Shown piece after piece: positions 27,084 through 35,713 of a stretch of 64,000 nucleotides of DNA. A program made the translations under genes and the position numbers. The DNA is from CANKHA01 sp963750965 (GTDB taxonomy: Bacteria > Pseudomonadota > Alphaproteobacteria > Rhizobiales > Xanthobacteraceae). The DNA lies in contig CAVVSK010000013.1 of assembly GCA_963750965.1 (NCBI GenBank), forward strand, positions 186,001-250,000. Direction: 5' to 3'. The notes under the pieces are model-generated. The model was not told where the DNA came from and did not search any database. It saw only the letters and a program-made list of their open reading frames with translations. Positions within the stretch are counted from its first letter, which is position 1. Each line of letters begins with the position of its first letter.

Positions 27084-27149
27084 GAACCGGGTTCAACCGG
27101 TTCTCCTCCGGGTTAAATACAGCCGCGCGCCGAAAGGCGGGCGGCTGTA
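27084..27149. terminator. Two hairpins between tctC and the ThDP enzyme gene
   Basis: GAACCGG (27084-27090) and CCGGTTC (27097-27103) form a 7-bp dyad. Just after it, TACAGCCGCGCGCC and GGCGGGCGGCTGTA (27118-27149) form a 14-bp stem with one mismatch around a GAAA tetraloop. The GAAA loop favours RNA folding. No U-run follows, so this may be a partial terminator or a processing or stabilising structure that lets TctC be made in excess. Confidence 0.6.
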
Positions 27150-27216
27150 TGATCTTGCATGAAGGGCCGGAGTTGGGCGTCCATCGCGCGCCGCCTGCCG
27201 GGTTGGGAGAAGTCTG

Positions 27217-29016
27217 ATGAGCAACGTGCTGAACGGCGGTCAGATCATCGTCGATTATCTGATCCGCGAGAAGGTGCCGTATGCGTTCGGCCTTTGCGGA
27301 CACGGCAACATCAGCTTCATCGACGCGCTCTATGAGCGCTCAAGCGACATCAAGACCATCTCTGTGCATCACGAGGCGGTGGCCGGCTTCATGGCCGACG
27401 TCTATTACCGGGTCTCCGGCCAGCCGACCGCGACCTTCACCTCGTGCGGACCGGGTTCCGCGAACCTGCCGATCGCGCTCGGCAACGCCTTTCTCGATTC
27501 GGTGCCGTTCATGGCCATCACCGGCAACGTGCCGACGAGCCAGTTCAACAAGGGCGCCTTCCAGGAGCTCTATCGCCACCAGCAGGCCGATTTTCCCTCC
27601 ACCGTGCGCGCTTACTGCAAGCGCGTGTTCCAGCCCACTCGCGGAGAGATGGTGCCGGCCGCCGTGCGGCAGGCCTGGAAAACCATGGTGACCGGCCGGC
27701 CCGGCCCGGTGGTGCTCGACGTTCCGTTCGACATCTTCAAGGAGGCGGCGGCCGAGGAAAGCCCGCGCCCCGAAGAGTGGACGGCGAACATTTCCTCGCG
27801 CTGCGGCGCCGACCCGGAAGGCGTCGTGAAAGCCGCTGACATGCTGCTCGCGGCCGAGCGTCCGGTGATTCTCATCGGACAAGGGGTGAAGTATGGCGGC
27901 GCCAGCGCCGAGCTCTTGAAACTGGCGGAACGCCTGCGCATCCCCGTCGCCCATTCCATGAGCGGCCAAGGGGGCATCGACACTCGGCATGAGCTCTCGC
28001 TCGGGCTGGTGTCGCGCGCGGGCGCATATCAGGCCAATAGCGCCACGCGGCAGGCCGACGTACTGCTGGCGCTCGGTGTCCGTTTCGACGACCGCACCTC
28101 GAGCTCGTGGATCTCGGGTTACTCCTTCACCATCCCGCCGACGCGGCTGATTCATGTGGACATCGACCCGGAAGAGATCGGCCGCAACTATCCGGTCGCG
28201 CTTGGTCTGATGGCGGACGTGCGCACCTTCCTCCGACAGTTGATTGCCGAGCTGGACCGGCGCGGCGGCGCCTTCGAAATTCCTTCCGCGCGCAAGCAAT
28301 GGTTGTCCGCCATCGCAGGTTATCGGAAAGAATGGGAGCAACTGATCGCTCCCGGCTTCACCGACGATTCGAGTCCGATCCACCCGCAGCGGGCTGCGCA
28401 TGAGATCGACCGGGCGCTACCCGAGGACGCCATCCTTGTGAGCGACATCGGTGTGCATCACAACTGGCTCGTTCAGTTCTGCAAACCGCGGCGGCCGGAT
28501 TCGCTGATCGGCTCCATGGGCTTTGGTCCAATGGGCTTTGGCGTCGCCGGTGTGCTGGGCGCTAAGCTTGCGGCTCCCAATCGGCCTTGCGTCTCGGTCT
28601 GCGGCGACGGCGCCTTCTACATGTATCCAAACGTGCTCAGCACGGCCGTCGAGTACAAGATCCCCGTCGTGTTTGTCGTCTGGAATAACTTTTCCTACGC
28701 CTCCATCCGCGGCTTGCAGCGCGGCTATCTCGGCGGGCGCGAACTGGCCACCGACTTCCGCGACCCGGATACAGGTGCGCCTTACAATCCCGACTTCGCC
28801 GCTATGGCGCGGTCGGCCGGCGTTGAGGGCGTGTCGGTCAATCGCGCCGCCGATTTGGGCGACGCTATCCAGGTCGGTATCGCCTCCGGACGGCCCTATC
28901 TCATCGACGCGAATATTGGGGCGGACGTGAACCCGGGCGGCGCAGGCGTTTGGGAACTGCCGGGCCTCGGCGTAAGCAGGCCGATCATCGGCAAGCGCTA
29001 CGAGCCCGCCGGATAA
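27217..29016 (+). CDS. Thiamine diphosphate-dependent enzyme, acetolactate synthase-like
   Basis: 599 residues. N-terminal PYR domain with the catalytic Glu (E53 in SVHHEAVAGFMADVYYR) and CGPGSANLPIALGNA. A central TPP_M domain follows (residues about 200-340). The C-terminal PP domain has the ThDP-Mg motif VCGDGAFYMYPN (D near 464) ending in VVWNN about 25 residues on. The family includes acetolactate synthase, glyoxylate carboligase, oxalyl-CoA decarboxylase and phosphonopyruvate decarboxylase-like enzymes. Without a regulatory subunit and with catabolic neighbours it more likely decarboxylates or ligates a 2-keto acid than makes acetolactate. It starts behind GGGAGAAG and is cotranscribed with LVIVD protein B. 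Confidence 0.88.
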   Translation: MSNVLNGGQIIVDYLIREKVPYAFGLCGHGNISFIDALYERSSDIKTISVHHEAVAGFMADVYYRVSGQPTATFTSCGPGSANLPIALGNAFLDSVPFMAITGNVPTSQFNKGAFQELYRHQQADFPSTVRAYCKRVFQPTRGEMVPAAVRQAWKTMVTGRPGPVVLDVPFDIFKEAAAEESPRPEEWTANISSRCGADPEGVVKAADMLLAAERPVILIGQGVKYGGASAELLKLAERLRIPVAHSMSGQGGIDTRHELSLGLVSRAGAYQANSATRQADVLLALGVRFDDRTSSSWISGYSFTIPPTRLIHVDIDPEEIGRNYPVALGLMADVRTFLRQLIAELDRRGGAFEIPSARKQWLSAIAGYRKEWEQLIAPGFTDDSSPIHPQRAAHEIDRALPEDAILVSDIGVHHNWLVQFCKPRRPDSLIGSMGFGPMGFGVAGVLGAKLAAPNRPCVSVCGDGAFYMYPNVLSTAVEYKIPVVFVVWNNFSYASIRGLQRGYLGGRELATDFRDPDTGAPYNPDFAAMARSAGVEGVSVNRAADLGDAIQVGIASGRPYLIDANIGADVNPGGAGVWELPGLGVSRPIIGKRYEPAG

Positions 29017-29036
29017 GAAACGTTACGGAGAGACGA

Positions 29037-30206
29037 ATGCGCGCAGAAGAGGCCCATAATTTCCGCCTGCTCGGCCACGATCCGTCCGCGGCTTGGGGAG
29101 GCGGGAGTCTGGTCGAGGTCAGCAAAGGCTTCGCCTATGTCGGCGCGGTCGCCGGCAACCGCGAAAAGACACATGGCTTCACGGTTCATGACGTGCGCGA
29201 TCCGACCAAGCCAAAGAAGGTCTTTGAGTTCAAGGCGCCGCCGAAAATCCAGATGCATAAATTGCGGGTGGTCGGCGACGATTTCCTCTACGTGAACTCC
29301 GAGGCGCTCCCGGGTGAAGCCGGGAAAGGCGCGCGCGGCGGATTTTATATCTTCGACATCAGAACGCCTGGCGAACCACGGCAGGTGGGCTTTTTCGATA
29401 TGCCCGGCAGCGGCCCACACCGGTTCGGAATCGACAACAAGCTCAAGCTCGGCTTCTTCCCGAATGATGCGCCGGGTTGGGATCGCCGCGTCATCTGGTC
29501 GATGGATATCTCCGATCCGCTCCACCCAGAGGTGATCAGCATCTTCGGCTTGCCCTCGCAGAAATCCGACACCGCCGAACTGGGCAACGATCCCACGCCG
29601 GACGAGGATGCCAAGACCTTGCACGGCCCGCCAATTGTGCGTGGCAACCGAATGTATTGCGCCTTCTGGGGTGGCGGCGTGGCGGTGATCGACTGCACCG
29701 ACCAGCGCAACCTGAAGCTGCTGGGTCACGTCAGCTGGACGCCGCCCTTTGTCGGCTCAACCCACACCGCCTGCCCCGTCGGCGATCGGCCCTATCTCGT
29801 TGTGACCGACGAGGCGCGCGCGTCAAAGAAATATTGGGATAGCCAGTTCATGTGGATCGTGGACATCCGGGACGAGACCAACCCCGTTCCGCTCTCGACC
29901 TGGTTTCCTGAGCGTGAGAAGTACTTCGATCGCGAAGGACGTTTCGGCGCGCACAATATCGTGGAGCATATCGCGGCCGACGGGCCGTTGAAGGACATCG
30001 TCTTCATCACTTATTTCAACGCCGGTCTGCGGGCGGTTGATGTCAGCGACGTGTTTCGCCCGCGCGAAGTCGGATACTATGTGCCGGCCCGCGCGGATGG
30101 TCAGCGCGAGATCCAGTCAAATGACATTACGACCGACGAGAACGGACGCTTGTATGTGATGGATCGTTGGGACGGCGGTATGCATATCGTCGAATACACC
30201 GGCTGA
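29037..30206 (+). CDS. LVIVD-repeat beta-propeller protein B
   Basis: 389 residues; the ATG at 29037 has GGAGAG upstream. Same build as protein A: NFRLLGHDPSAAWGGGS, VHDVRDPTKPKKVFEF, FDIRTPGEPRQVGFFD, SGPHRFGID, LHGPPIVRGNRMY, VDVSDVFRPREVGYYV and NGRLYVMDRWDGGMHIVEYTG. No signal peptide or membrane segment, so it is probably cytoplasmic. It follows the ThDP enzyme by 20 nt. Pairing of one LVIVD protein with an SDR and the other with a ThDP enzyme suggests they serve pathway enzymes, perhaps as lactonases or isomerases in propeller form; that is inference. Confidence 0.82.
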   Translation: MRAEEAHNFRLLGHDPSAAWGGGSLVEVSKGFAYVGAVAGNREKTHGFTVHDVRDPTKPKKVFEFKAPPKIQMHKLRVVGDDFLYVNSEALPGEAGKGARGGFYIFDIRTPGEPRQVGFFDMPGSGPHRFGIDNKLKLGFFPNDAPGWDRRVIWSMDISDPLHPEVISIFGLPSQKSDTAELGNDPTPDEDAKTLHGPPIVRGNRMYCAFWGGGVAVIDCTDQRNLKLLGHVSWTPPFVGSTHTACPVGDRPYLVVTDEARASKKYWDSQFMWIVDIRDETNPVPLSTWFPEREKYFDREGRFGAHNIVEHIAADGPLKDIVFITYFNAGLRAVDVSDVFRPREVGYYVPARADGQREIQSNDITTDENGRLYVMDRWDGGMHIVEYTG

Positions 30207-30519
30207 ACACCATGCCGGTTAGCCAGCTTCATGACGCTCACAGCGCCTGAGTTAGCGTGAAAGTCCCCTCAGTTAGACCGCCGCCTTCCTCAGGAATTAC
30301 TCGATCTCCGGTGCCTGTCAAACGAGAGTCGGGCTCCAGAAAGGCTGGCGGGCCCGGCATTCCCCACCGCGCCATCGCAAGCTCGCGAATGCCGTCAGGA
30401 GCATTCCGCATTATCGTCGCAAGTTTTGGGCCGGAGGGGTCTCCGGCCCTGGTCGTTCAAAGGCCGCGGTAGGACATCTCTATTTGCTCGTCCTTTAGCG
30501 ATTTTGTGCCTTGCCCGAA
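30207..30519. other. Convergent intergenic region with perfect hairpin
   Basis: About 313 nt between the stops of LVIVD protein B and the first Gfo/Idh/MocA gene. It contains a perfect 9-bp stem, GGGCCGGAG (30428-30436) with CTCCGGCCC (30441-30449), loop GGGT. That is a likely bidirectional transcription barrier, although no U-run follows. A 71-codon frame at 30257 has no family resemblance and is not called. Confidence 0.5.
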
Positions 30520-31521
30520 CTACGTAGCCGGTTCAACCGCCACGGGCGCGTTAGTCGCGGCCGATCGGCAGACCGCTTCAAGAGCCGCGATGTTCGCAAC
30601 GTTCTGCTCGTCGGTGAACACGTAAGGACTTTTGCCCTCGATGGCCCGGGCAAAGCTCTCGAGATTTGCCTTAACGGTGTCGGCCCATTCGTAGTCGCGG
30701 TTCTCGGCGCGTCCATCCGCGTAATGCACGGTCAGAGTCGTCGGCCCTGGCGTATCCGGATGCGTGTGGTTGCGAACTTCGACCCAGGCTTTCGAACCGA
30801 AGACGGCGAGCTTGATGTAGAGCGGCGTCACCAGGATCGCGTTGATGTAACCCGTGGCGCCGGACGCAAAGCGCAGATGCGCCGAGATCACATCGCCGGT
30901 CTGTTTGAAGGCCACCCGGCTGGTGGTCGCAGCGAAAACTTCCGCGATGGGGCCCAGGAGCTCGACGAACAGGTCGGTGAGATGAATGCCCATCGCGGTC
31001 ATGCCGGCCGCGGGCGCGTCCTTCGGAGACGTGCGCCAGTCCCCCTCCGAAACATTGGCAAGCTTGTCGTGGCTGAAATGGCCCTCCGCATGCATGATCG
31101 TGCCAAGCGCGCCGGCGCGGATGAGCCGCCGGAGTTCGCCGATGGCGGGCTCGAAGCGCCGCTCGTGACCGATGCCGAGCACAACTCCTGCCTCACGGCA
31201 TGCCCGCACCGAGCGCTCCGCATCGCTGCGCTTCAAGGCGAGCGGCTTCTCGCAGAAGACGTGCTTGCGCGCGGCAGCAACTGCCAACACCTGCTCGGTA
31301 TGCATGGAATGCGGCGTGCAGAGGATGATCGCGTCGATTTCCGGATCCCTCAGGGGACCCGCAAAATCCATCGTAAAACTCAAGCCATGTTCGGTAGCGA
31401 AGCTCTCATGCGCCGGGTTGGTCTCGATCGCTGTGACAATGCGCAGCGCATCCGAGTCCTTCATGCGCCGAACCATGTGTTTGCCCCACCAGCCGAGCCC
31501 GACGATTGCGGCGCGGATCAT
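30520..31521 (-). CDS. Gfo/Idh/MocA-family oxidoreductase 1
   Basis: 333 residues with GGGAG before the ATG. N-terminal Rossmann MIRAAIVGLGWWGKHMVRRM, followed by ILCTPHSMHTEQVLAVAAARKHVFCEKPLAL, where EKP is the conserved Lys-containing signature of the family. The C-terminal alpha/beta domain contains GMTAMGIHLTDLFVELLG, supplying the Asp/His pair of the active site. These NAD(P)-dependent enzymes oxidise sugars, inositols or hydroxy acids, and some act on 4-carboxy-2-hydroxymuconate semialdehyde or on phthalate dihydrodiols. Given the context, a non-sugar substrate is plausible. Confidence 0.88.
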   Translation of the reverse strand: MIRAAIVGLGWWGKHMVRRMKDSDALRIVTAIETNPAHESFATEHGLSFTMDFAGPLRDPEIDAIILCTPHSMHTEQVLAVAAARKHVFCEKPLALKRSDAERSVRACREAGVVLGIGHERRFEPAIGELRRLIRAGALGTIMHAEGHFSHDKLANVSEGDWRTSPKDAPAAGMTAMGIHLTDLFVELLGPIAEVFAATTSRVAFKQTGDVISAHLRFASGATGYINAILVTPLYIKLAVFGSKAWVEVRNHTHPDTPGPTTLTVHYADGRAENRDYEWADTVKANLESFARAIEGKSPYVFTDEQNVANIAALEAVCRSAATNAPVAVEPAT

Positions 31522-31599
31522 CTTTTTCTCCCTGACTGGCGGTAAATCGAGTTGCCGATCGGCATCGCTGGATAGTCGCGATGTAACACCAATTCCTGA

Positions 31600-32133
31600 T
31601 CAACTCCATTGGTCGGCTGCACCGCCGAGCAGCGTATGGGTGCAATACTGTCCCGCGCTGAAGATCAGCGGCTCGCCGTCCCGATATGTGGCGCGTTGAA
31701 TGCGCCCGATGAAAATGACGTGGTCGCCGCCCACGACTGTATTTTCCGTGCTGCATTGGAAGCTGGCCAGCGTATCGGAGAGCAGCGGGCATCCTCCGAG
31801 ACCCGCGGCGTAGGTGAGATTTGCGAATTTGTTTTCCGCGCGCATCGCGAAATGGCGCGACAGATCGCATTGATCGGCCGCCAGTACATTCACGGCGAAA
31901 TAGCCGGAATCGAGGAAGCTCGGCAGGGATGGCGCATTCCCCCCCAAACTCCACAGCACCAAAGGCGGATCGAGCGAAACCGCTGAAAACGAATTGGCGG
32001 TCAAGGCTTCGAGCTTGCCGTGCGTGGTGCGGGTGGTGACGACCGTGACACCGGTCGCGAAGCGGCTCAGGGCATGGCGCAGATGCCGCTGATCGATTGC
32101 GTCCTGCTCGAAGGAGATGCTGTGCACCGTCAT
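31600..32133 (-). CDS. Flavin reductase (FMN-binding split barrel)
   Basis: 177 residues starting MTVHSISFEQDAID with CAGGAG 4 nt before the ATG. Motifs LRHALSRFATGVTVVTT, GKLEALTANSFSAVSLDPPLVLWSL and FAVNVLAADQ are the flavin reductase-like (HpaC/NtaB) signature. GDHVIFIGRIQRATY follows, ending with the conserved GQYCTHT-type segment. It uses NAD(P)H to make FADH2 or FMNH2 for a partner monooxygenase; the luciferase-like oxygenase at 35714 is the obvious partner. Divergent from a LysR regulator, which probably controls it. Confidence 0.9.
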   Translation of the reverse strand: MTVHSISFEQDAIDQRHLRHALSRFATGVTVVTTRTTHGKLEALTANSFSAVSLDPPLVLWSLGGNAPSLPSFLDSGYFAVNVLAADQCDLSRHFAMRAENKFANLTYAAGLGGCPLLSDTLASFQCSTENTVVGGDHVIFIGRIQRATYRDGEPLIFSAGQYCTHTLLGGAADQWS

Positions 32134-32256
32134 GTATCTCCTGCGTCCTTGGCGAAATCCGATCTCCAACACGATGCGAGGCTGCAATGCCCGTGTTACA
32201 GGCTTTGTTGTAGTATTCGAAATAATATGATTTGCTAATGTGCATCAGTTTTTCGG
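32134..32256. promoter_or_regulatory. Divergent flavin reductase / lysR promoter region
   Basis: About 120 nt between divergent starts, the standard arrangement for LysR control. It contains an AT-rich stretch (GTAGTATTCGAAATAATATG) with the symmetric core ATTCGAAAT, a possible T-N11-A type operator. The assignment is by position and weak symmetry. Confidence 0.4.
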
Positions 32257-33204
32257 ATGACACAGATGTCCGGCAGCCTGCGCGATATCCGGTTGTTCAT
32301 TGCTGCTTACGAGGAACGGTCTTTCACGGCAGCCGCCGTTCGGGAGAATGCAACGCAATCGGGCGTGTCGCAGCATATTCGCAAGCTCGAGGAGACCTTC
32401 GGGGTCAAACTCTTCTCCAGGGACAAGGCACGGGTTGTCCCCACCCCGGCGGGGGACGGTTATTATCGACGCTGCATTGACGTACTGCGCGCGCATGAGG
32501 CAGCAGACCGCACCGTCCGGGGCTACGCGACAGGCCTCGATGGAGAGATCGTGGTCGGCCTCATGCCGACAATGACCCGTTGCGCCCTCGCCCCCGTCCT
32601 CGCCAAATTCATCGACACCCATCCCAACCTCGTTGTGCGGGTTGTCGAGGGATACAGCGCCATGCTGACGCAGCGCGTTCAGGCGAACGAGCTCGACTTC
32701 GCCATCGTCCCTGCCTTTTCCGGTGGAGCCGGCCTGAAGAGCAGCCTGTTCCTGCGCACGCCGGAGCTTCTGATCTCCAGCACCCGCTCCGGTTTGGTCC
32801 AACTGGCGCCGTTGCGGCTCGCCGAGCTCGGCCCTCTGAAACTCGTCGTCCCCGGGCAGGCGAACACGCGGCGCCGTCTCTTGGAAACTTATTTCGCGTC
32901 AAACGGCGTTCAGGTCGAGCGCCTGCTCGAACTGGATGCGATGCTCGGCACCCTGGATTTCATTTCGCGCACCGATTGGATGACGGTGCTGCCTGGCCTC
33001 ATGATGGCGGACGACAGCGAACCCCGGCTCTTCACCATCAATCCGATCGCCGATCCGTCTTTCACCCTCGATCTCGTGCTCATCGAGCCGTCGCGGCGTC
33101 CTATGTCGGCGGGAGCTGAGGCGTTTCTCGACATGCTCCATGACGAGGCCGTGCGGCTGAACCAGCGGTGGGCGATCGTTCAGGAGCCGGCGGCGGTCGC
33201 CTGA
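32257..33204 (+). CDS. LysR-family transcriptional regulator
   Basis: 315 residues. N-terminal winged HTH: GSLRDIRLFIAAYEERSF, AAAVRENATQSGVSQHIRKLE, FGVKLFSRDKARVVPTPAG, all canonical LysR positions. The C-terminal periplasmic-binding-like effector domain follows, beginning GEIVVGLMPTMTR. It starts at 32257 or at the Met three codons later. Divergence from the flavin reductase suggests it regulates that gene and perhaps the adjacent operons in response to a pathway intermediate. Confidence 0.92.
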   Translation: MTQMSGSLRDIRLFIAAYEERSFTAAAVRENATQSGVSQHIRKLEETFGVKLFSRDKARVVPTPAGDGYYRRCIDVLRAHEAADRTVRGYATGLDGEIVVGLMPTMTRCALAPVLAKFIDTHPNLVVRVVEGYSAMLTQRVQANELDFAIVPAFSGGAGLKSSLFLRTPELLISSTRSGLVQLAPLRLAELGPLKLVVPGQANTRRRLLETYFASNGVQVERLLELDAMLGTLDFISRTDWMTVLPGLMMADDSEPRLFTINPIADPSFTLDLVLIEPSRRPMSAGAEAFLDMLHDEAVRLNQRWAIVQEPAAVA

Positions 33205-33223
33205 ACGATCCAGTCATCTAAGC

Positions 33224-34357
33224 TCAGGCGAAGGCGAGCTCGCGCACCATCTCACGCTCCTGTTCCGGCTCGAGCGGCAGCGCGACAGGCTGTTTGCGTC
33301 TTGCCGATAGGTCGAGCGCCTTGGTCAGCATGAGGTTACGGTGTGCCTCCGCGGCGGTGGCTGCCTGCGTGGGCAAGCCCATCGAGACGCGGCCGAGCCA
33401 GGAATCCGTCTCCTCGCGCATGGGACCGCGCAACTCGCCGAGCGCAATGTCGCCGGGCGGATAGCTGCCGAGGAAGTCGACCAGCCGGCTCTGGTCAGGC
33501 GCGTAGCCTTCCGCTTGCGGTTCCGACACCGCCAGCACCATGTCGCGGTGCGTGTCGTCGATGGTGAGGACGCCGTCGGTGCCGTTGATGGCAACCTCCA
33601 GGCTGTAGACAGCTCCAGGCCAAGTCACCGGCAAGGCCCAGGAAATGTTGAGATGGTAGACGCTGCCGTCGGAGAACATGATCATGCCGGCGGTCGCGTC
33701 GATGCCCTTCCAGATCGGCCCGAGTACCTTGTCGACGGAGCGCGCATAGACCTCGACCGGCTGCTTTGCCTCCATGTACCACATGACGATGTCCAGCGCG
33801 TGCGTACCCGAAATGACCATCGGCGAGATCGTCTCGGGTTTGTCTGTCCGCTTGTAATTGTCGATCGCCACGAGCCGGTTCATGAATGCCCGCGAGGTGA
33901 CGAGCGTCACGTCACCGAGCGCACCGGTGCGCACCTTCTCCTTGCCTGCTAGCCACTTGCGCCGGAAGCGCTGCGTATAACCAACAACCGCGTCGAGCTT
34001 GGCATCCTTGATGGCCTTAAGCAGGCGGGCCGACTCGCCGAGATCGGTGGCGAGCGGCTTCTCGATCAGCATTGGAAGGCCACGCTCGATGCTCGCCATG
34101 ATTGGATCGACGTGCAGGTGCTCGTCAGTGGCAATGATTGCCGCGGTCACCTCGGGGCGCTGCAGCAATTCGCGATGATCGGCGGTGACAAAATCGGCCC
34201 CGATCTTTTCGGCGACGAACTTGCCGCGTTCCGGATTCTTCTCGGCGACGCCAATCCATTCGACAGCGGGGTGGCGGGCCGCAACTTCGCCCCGGATAAG
34301 GCCGACGCGCCCTCCCCCGACGATCGCAAGGCCGATGCCCTTAGCCGACCTTCGCAC
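33224..34357 (-). CDS. Gfo/Idh/MocA-family oxidoreductase 2
   Basis: 377 residues starting with GTG behind CGGGAGG, which lies inside the 3' end of the upstream gene (17-nt overlap). Rossmann motif IGLAIVGGGRVGLIRGEVAAR, then AAIIATDEHLHVDPIMASI and MLIEKPLATD (EKP signature). The active-site region SGTHALDIVMWYMEAK is intact. The mid-domain contains YTQRFRRKWLAGKEKV, typical of the inositol/sugar dehydrogenase branch. It is coupled to oxidoreductase 3, so the two probably act on related intermediates or form a hetero-oligomer. Confidence 0.88.
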   Translation of the reverse strand: MRRSAKGIGLAIVGGGRVGLIRGEVAARHPAVEWIGVAEKNPERGKFVAEKIGADFVTADHRELLQRPEVTAAIIATDEHLHVDPIMASIERGLPMLIEKPLATDLGESARLLKAIKDAKLDAVVGYTQRFRRKWLAGKEKVRTGALGDVTLVTSRAFMNRLVAIDNYKRTDKPETISPMVISGTHALDIVMWYMEAKQPVEVYARSVDKVLGPIWKGIDATAGMIMFSDGSVYHLNISWALPVTWPGAVYSLEVAINGTDGVLTIDDTHRDMVLAVSEPQAEGYAPDQSRLVDFLGSYPPGDIALGELRGPMREETDSWLGRVSMGLPTQAATAAEAHRNLMLTKALDLSARRKQPVALPLEPEQEREMVRELAFA

Positions 34358-35429
34358 GTTGGCCTCCCGTCATGTCATGGATCGCCGCCATCGCCGCGTT
34401 GGAGAGCGGCAGATCGACGGGCTCGTTGATGTCGGCCGACAGATCGGCGGCCAGATAGGTCGCCATCACCATGCGGGCGTGTTCGGCAGCAACCATCGGA
34501 GGACGGTCGAGGATGCAGGACTCAAGGAAATGGATGGTCTCCGGTCCCATTTGGCCGGCGAAGACGTGATCCACCTGCTCGCCCGGCATGGTCGACATCG
34601 GGTATTCCGTGCCGCGCTGCATCGTGTTGAGCCAGTTGTCGCGATGGGTATCGTCGAGGATGAGCGCCCCCTCGGTGCCCGTGATCTCAAGCCAGGTCGC
34701 ACAGAAATTCGGATAGCTTGGCGGTAGGTTCCAGCCTCCGCCGATCACCACCAGCGCGCCGTTGTCCATGTTGACCGTCGTCCACATGCAGTCGAACGAC
34801 CCGTTGACGCCTTGCATGATCCCATAAGCGCCTTGCGAATAGACGCGCACGGGTTTCGCAGGCTCCAGTAGCCAGAACACGAAATCGAGATCGTGGGTCG
34901 ACTCCATGACTACGGGCGATAATTTTCCACGCGAGCCGATCTTCTTGCCGAGAGCGCGTGAAAGATGCCGGCTTACCATAACGGACACCACATTGCCGAG
35001 CGTGCCGTCGGTTATCTTCTTCTTCGCGTATGCGAATTTTGGATTGAAGCGCTGCGAATAGCCGATCGTGAATTTGAGGTTGCCGCGACGAGCCAGCGCG
35101 ATCAGCTCATCCGCTTCCGCAAGCTCAAGTGCGATTGGCTTTTCGAGCAGCACATGTTTTCCCGCCTTCAAACAGTCGCGCGCGATCGGGTAATGGTTCG
35201 CTTCGGGCGTCGTCGAGATGTAGACCACGGAGATGTCGGGATTGCGGATGATGTCGTGGTAGTCGAGCGTGGCGTTCGCAGGATTGGTCAGCGCCTTCAC
35301 CTCGGCCAAGCGGTCAGGACGAATCTCGCAGATATGCAGTTTGTGGACGAGTGCCGAACGTGAAAGCGTTTCCGCCCGGATGCCGCCGCACCATCCTGTT
35401 CCGATAACCGCTGCTTCGACCTGCTTCAT
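34341..35429 (-). CDS. Gfo/Idh/MocA-family oxidoreductase 3
   Basis: 362 residues. N-terminal VEAAVIGTGWCGGIRAETL, VVYISTTPEANHYPIARDCLKAGKHVLLEKPIAL with the EKP signature, then YSQRFNPKFAYAKKKI. The catalytic helix reads MESTHDLDFVFWLLEPAKP. It is first of a two-gene operon with oxidoreductase 2 and is divergent from the luciferase-like oxygenase operon. Both belong to the same branch by shared YxQRF and ESTHDLD/SGTHALD motifs, indicating duplication. Confidence 0.88.
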   Translation of the reverse strand: MKQVEAAVIGTGWCGGIRAETLSRSALVHKLHICEIRPDRLAEVKALTNPANATLDYHDIIRNPDISVVYISTTPEANHYPIARDCLKAGKHVLLEKPIALELAEADELIALARRGNLKFTIGYSQRFNPKFAYAKKKITDGTLGNVVSVMVSRHLSRALGKKIGSRGKLSPVVMESTHDLDFVFWLLEPAKPVRVYSQGAYGIMQGVNGSFDCMWTTVNMDNGALVVIGGGWNLPPSYPNFCATWLEITGTEGALILDDTHRDNWLNTMQRGTEYPMSTMPGEQVDHVFAGQMGPETIHFLESCILDRPPMVAAEHARMVMATYLAADLSADINEPVDLPLSNAAMAAIHDMTGGQRAKVG

Positions 35430-35713
35430 TAGGCTTCCGAACCTCCCCTGCAGCCCAAAAGAATGCCTGGGCTTTCTGGTGACGCAAATCGTCTTTCATA
35501 ATGCGACCCATCAATATCACACAGTTGGAGGGCGGGCGCATGAGGAGGACCAAAGAAAGTGAAGGGTCTCGGCCCGCCGAGAGGTCCTTCCGCTCGCGCT
35601 CGCCGGCTCTCACCGGTCATCACCAAACCCGATACCTTACGATAGAATAAATGATTTCAAGGGCGTCGGGCCGATCCTTAGCATGGTGGCATTCGCAACG
35701 ACGGGTCCTGGCA

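Noticed and set aside
27084..27103. GGTTCA near 27090 as a further ECF -35 block
   Set aside because: No CGACCC block at the required 16-nt distance; the site is part of a hairpin.
26068..27303. 411-codon reverse frame opposite tctC
   Set aside because: No family motifs, while the forward frame has a signal peptide, ribosome site and Bug-family sequence.
30257..30472. 71-codon forward frame after LVIVD protein B
   Set aside because: No ribosome site or family likeness, and it spans the perfect hairpin at 30428-30449.
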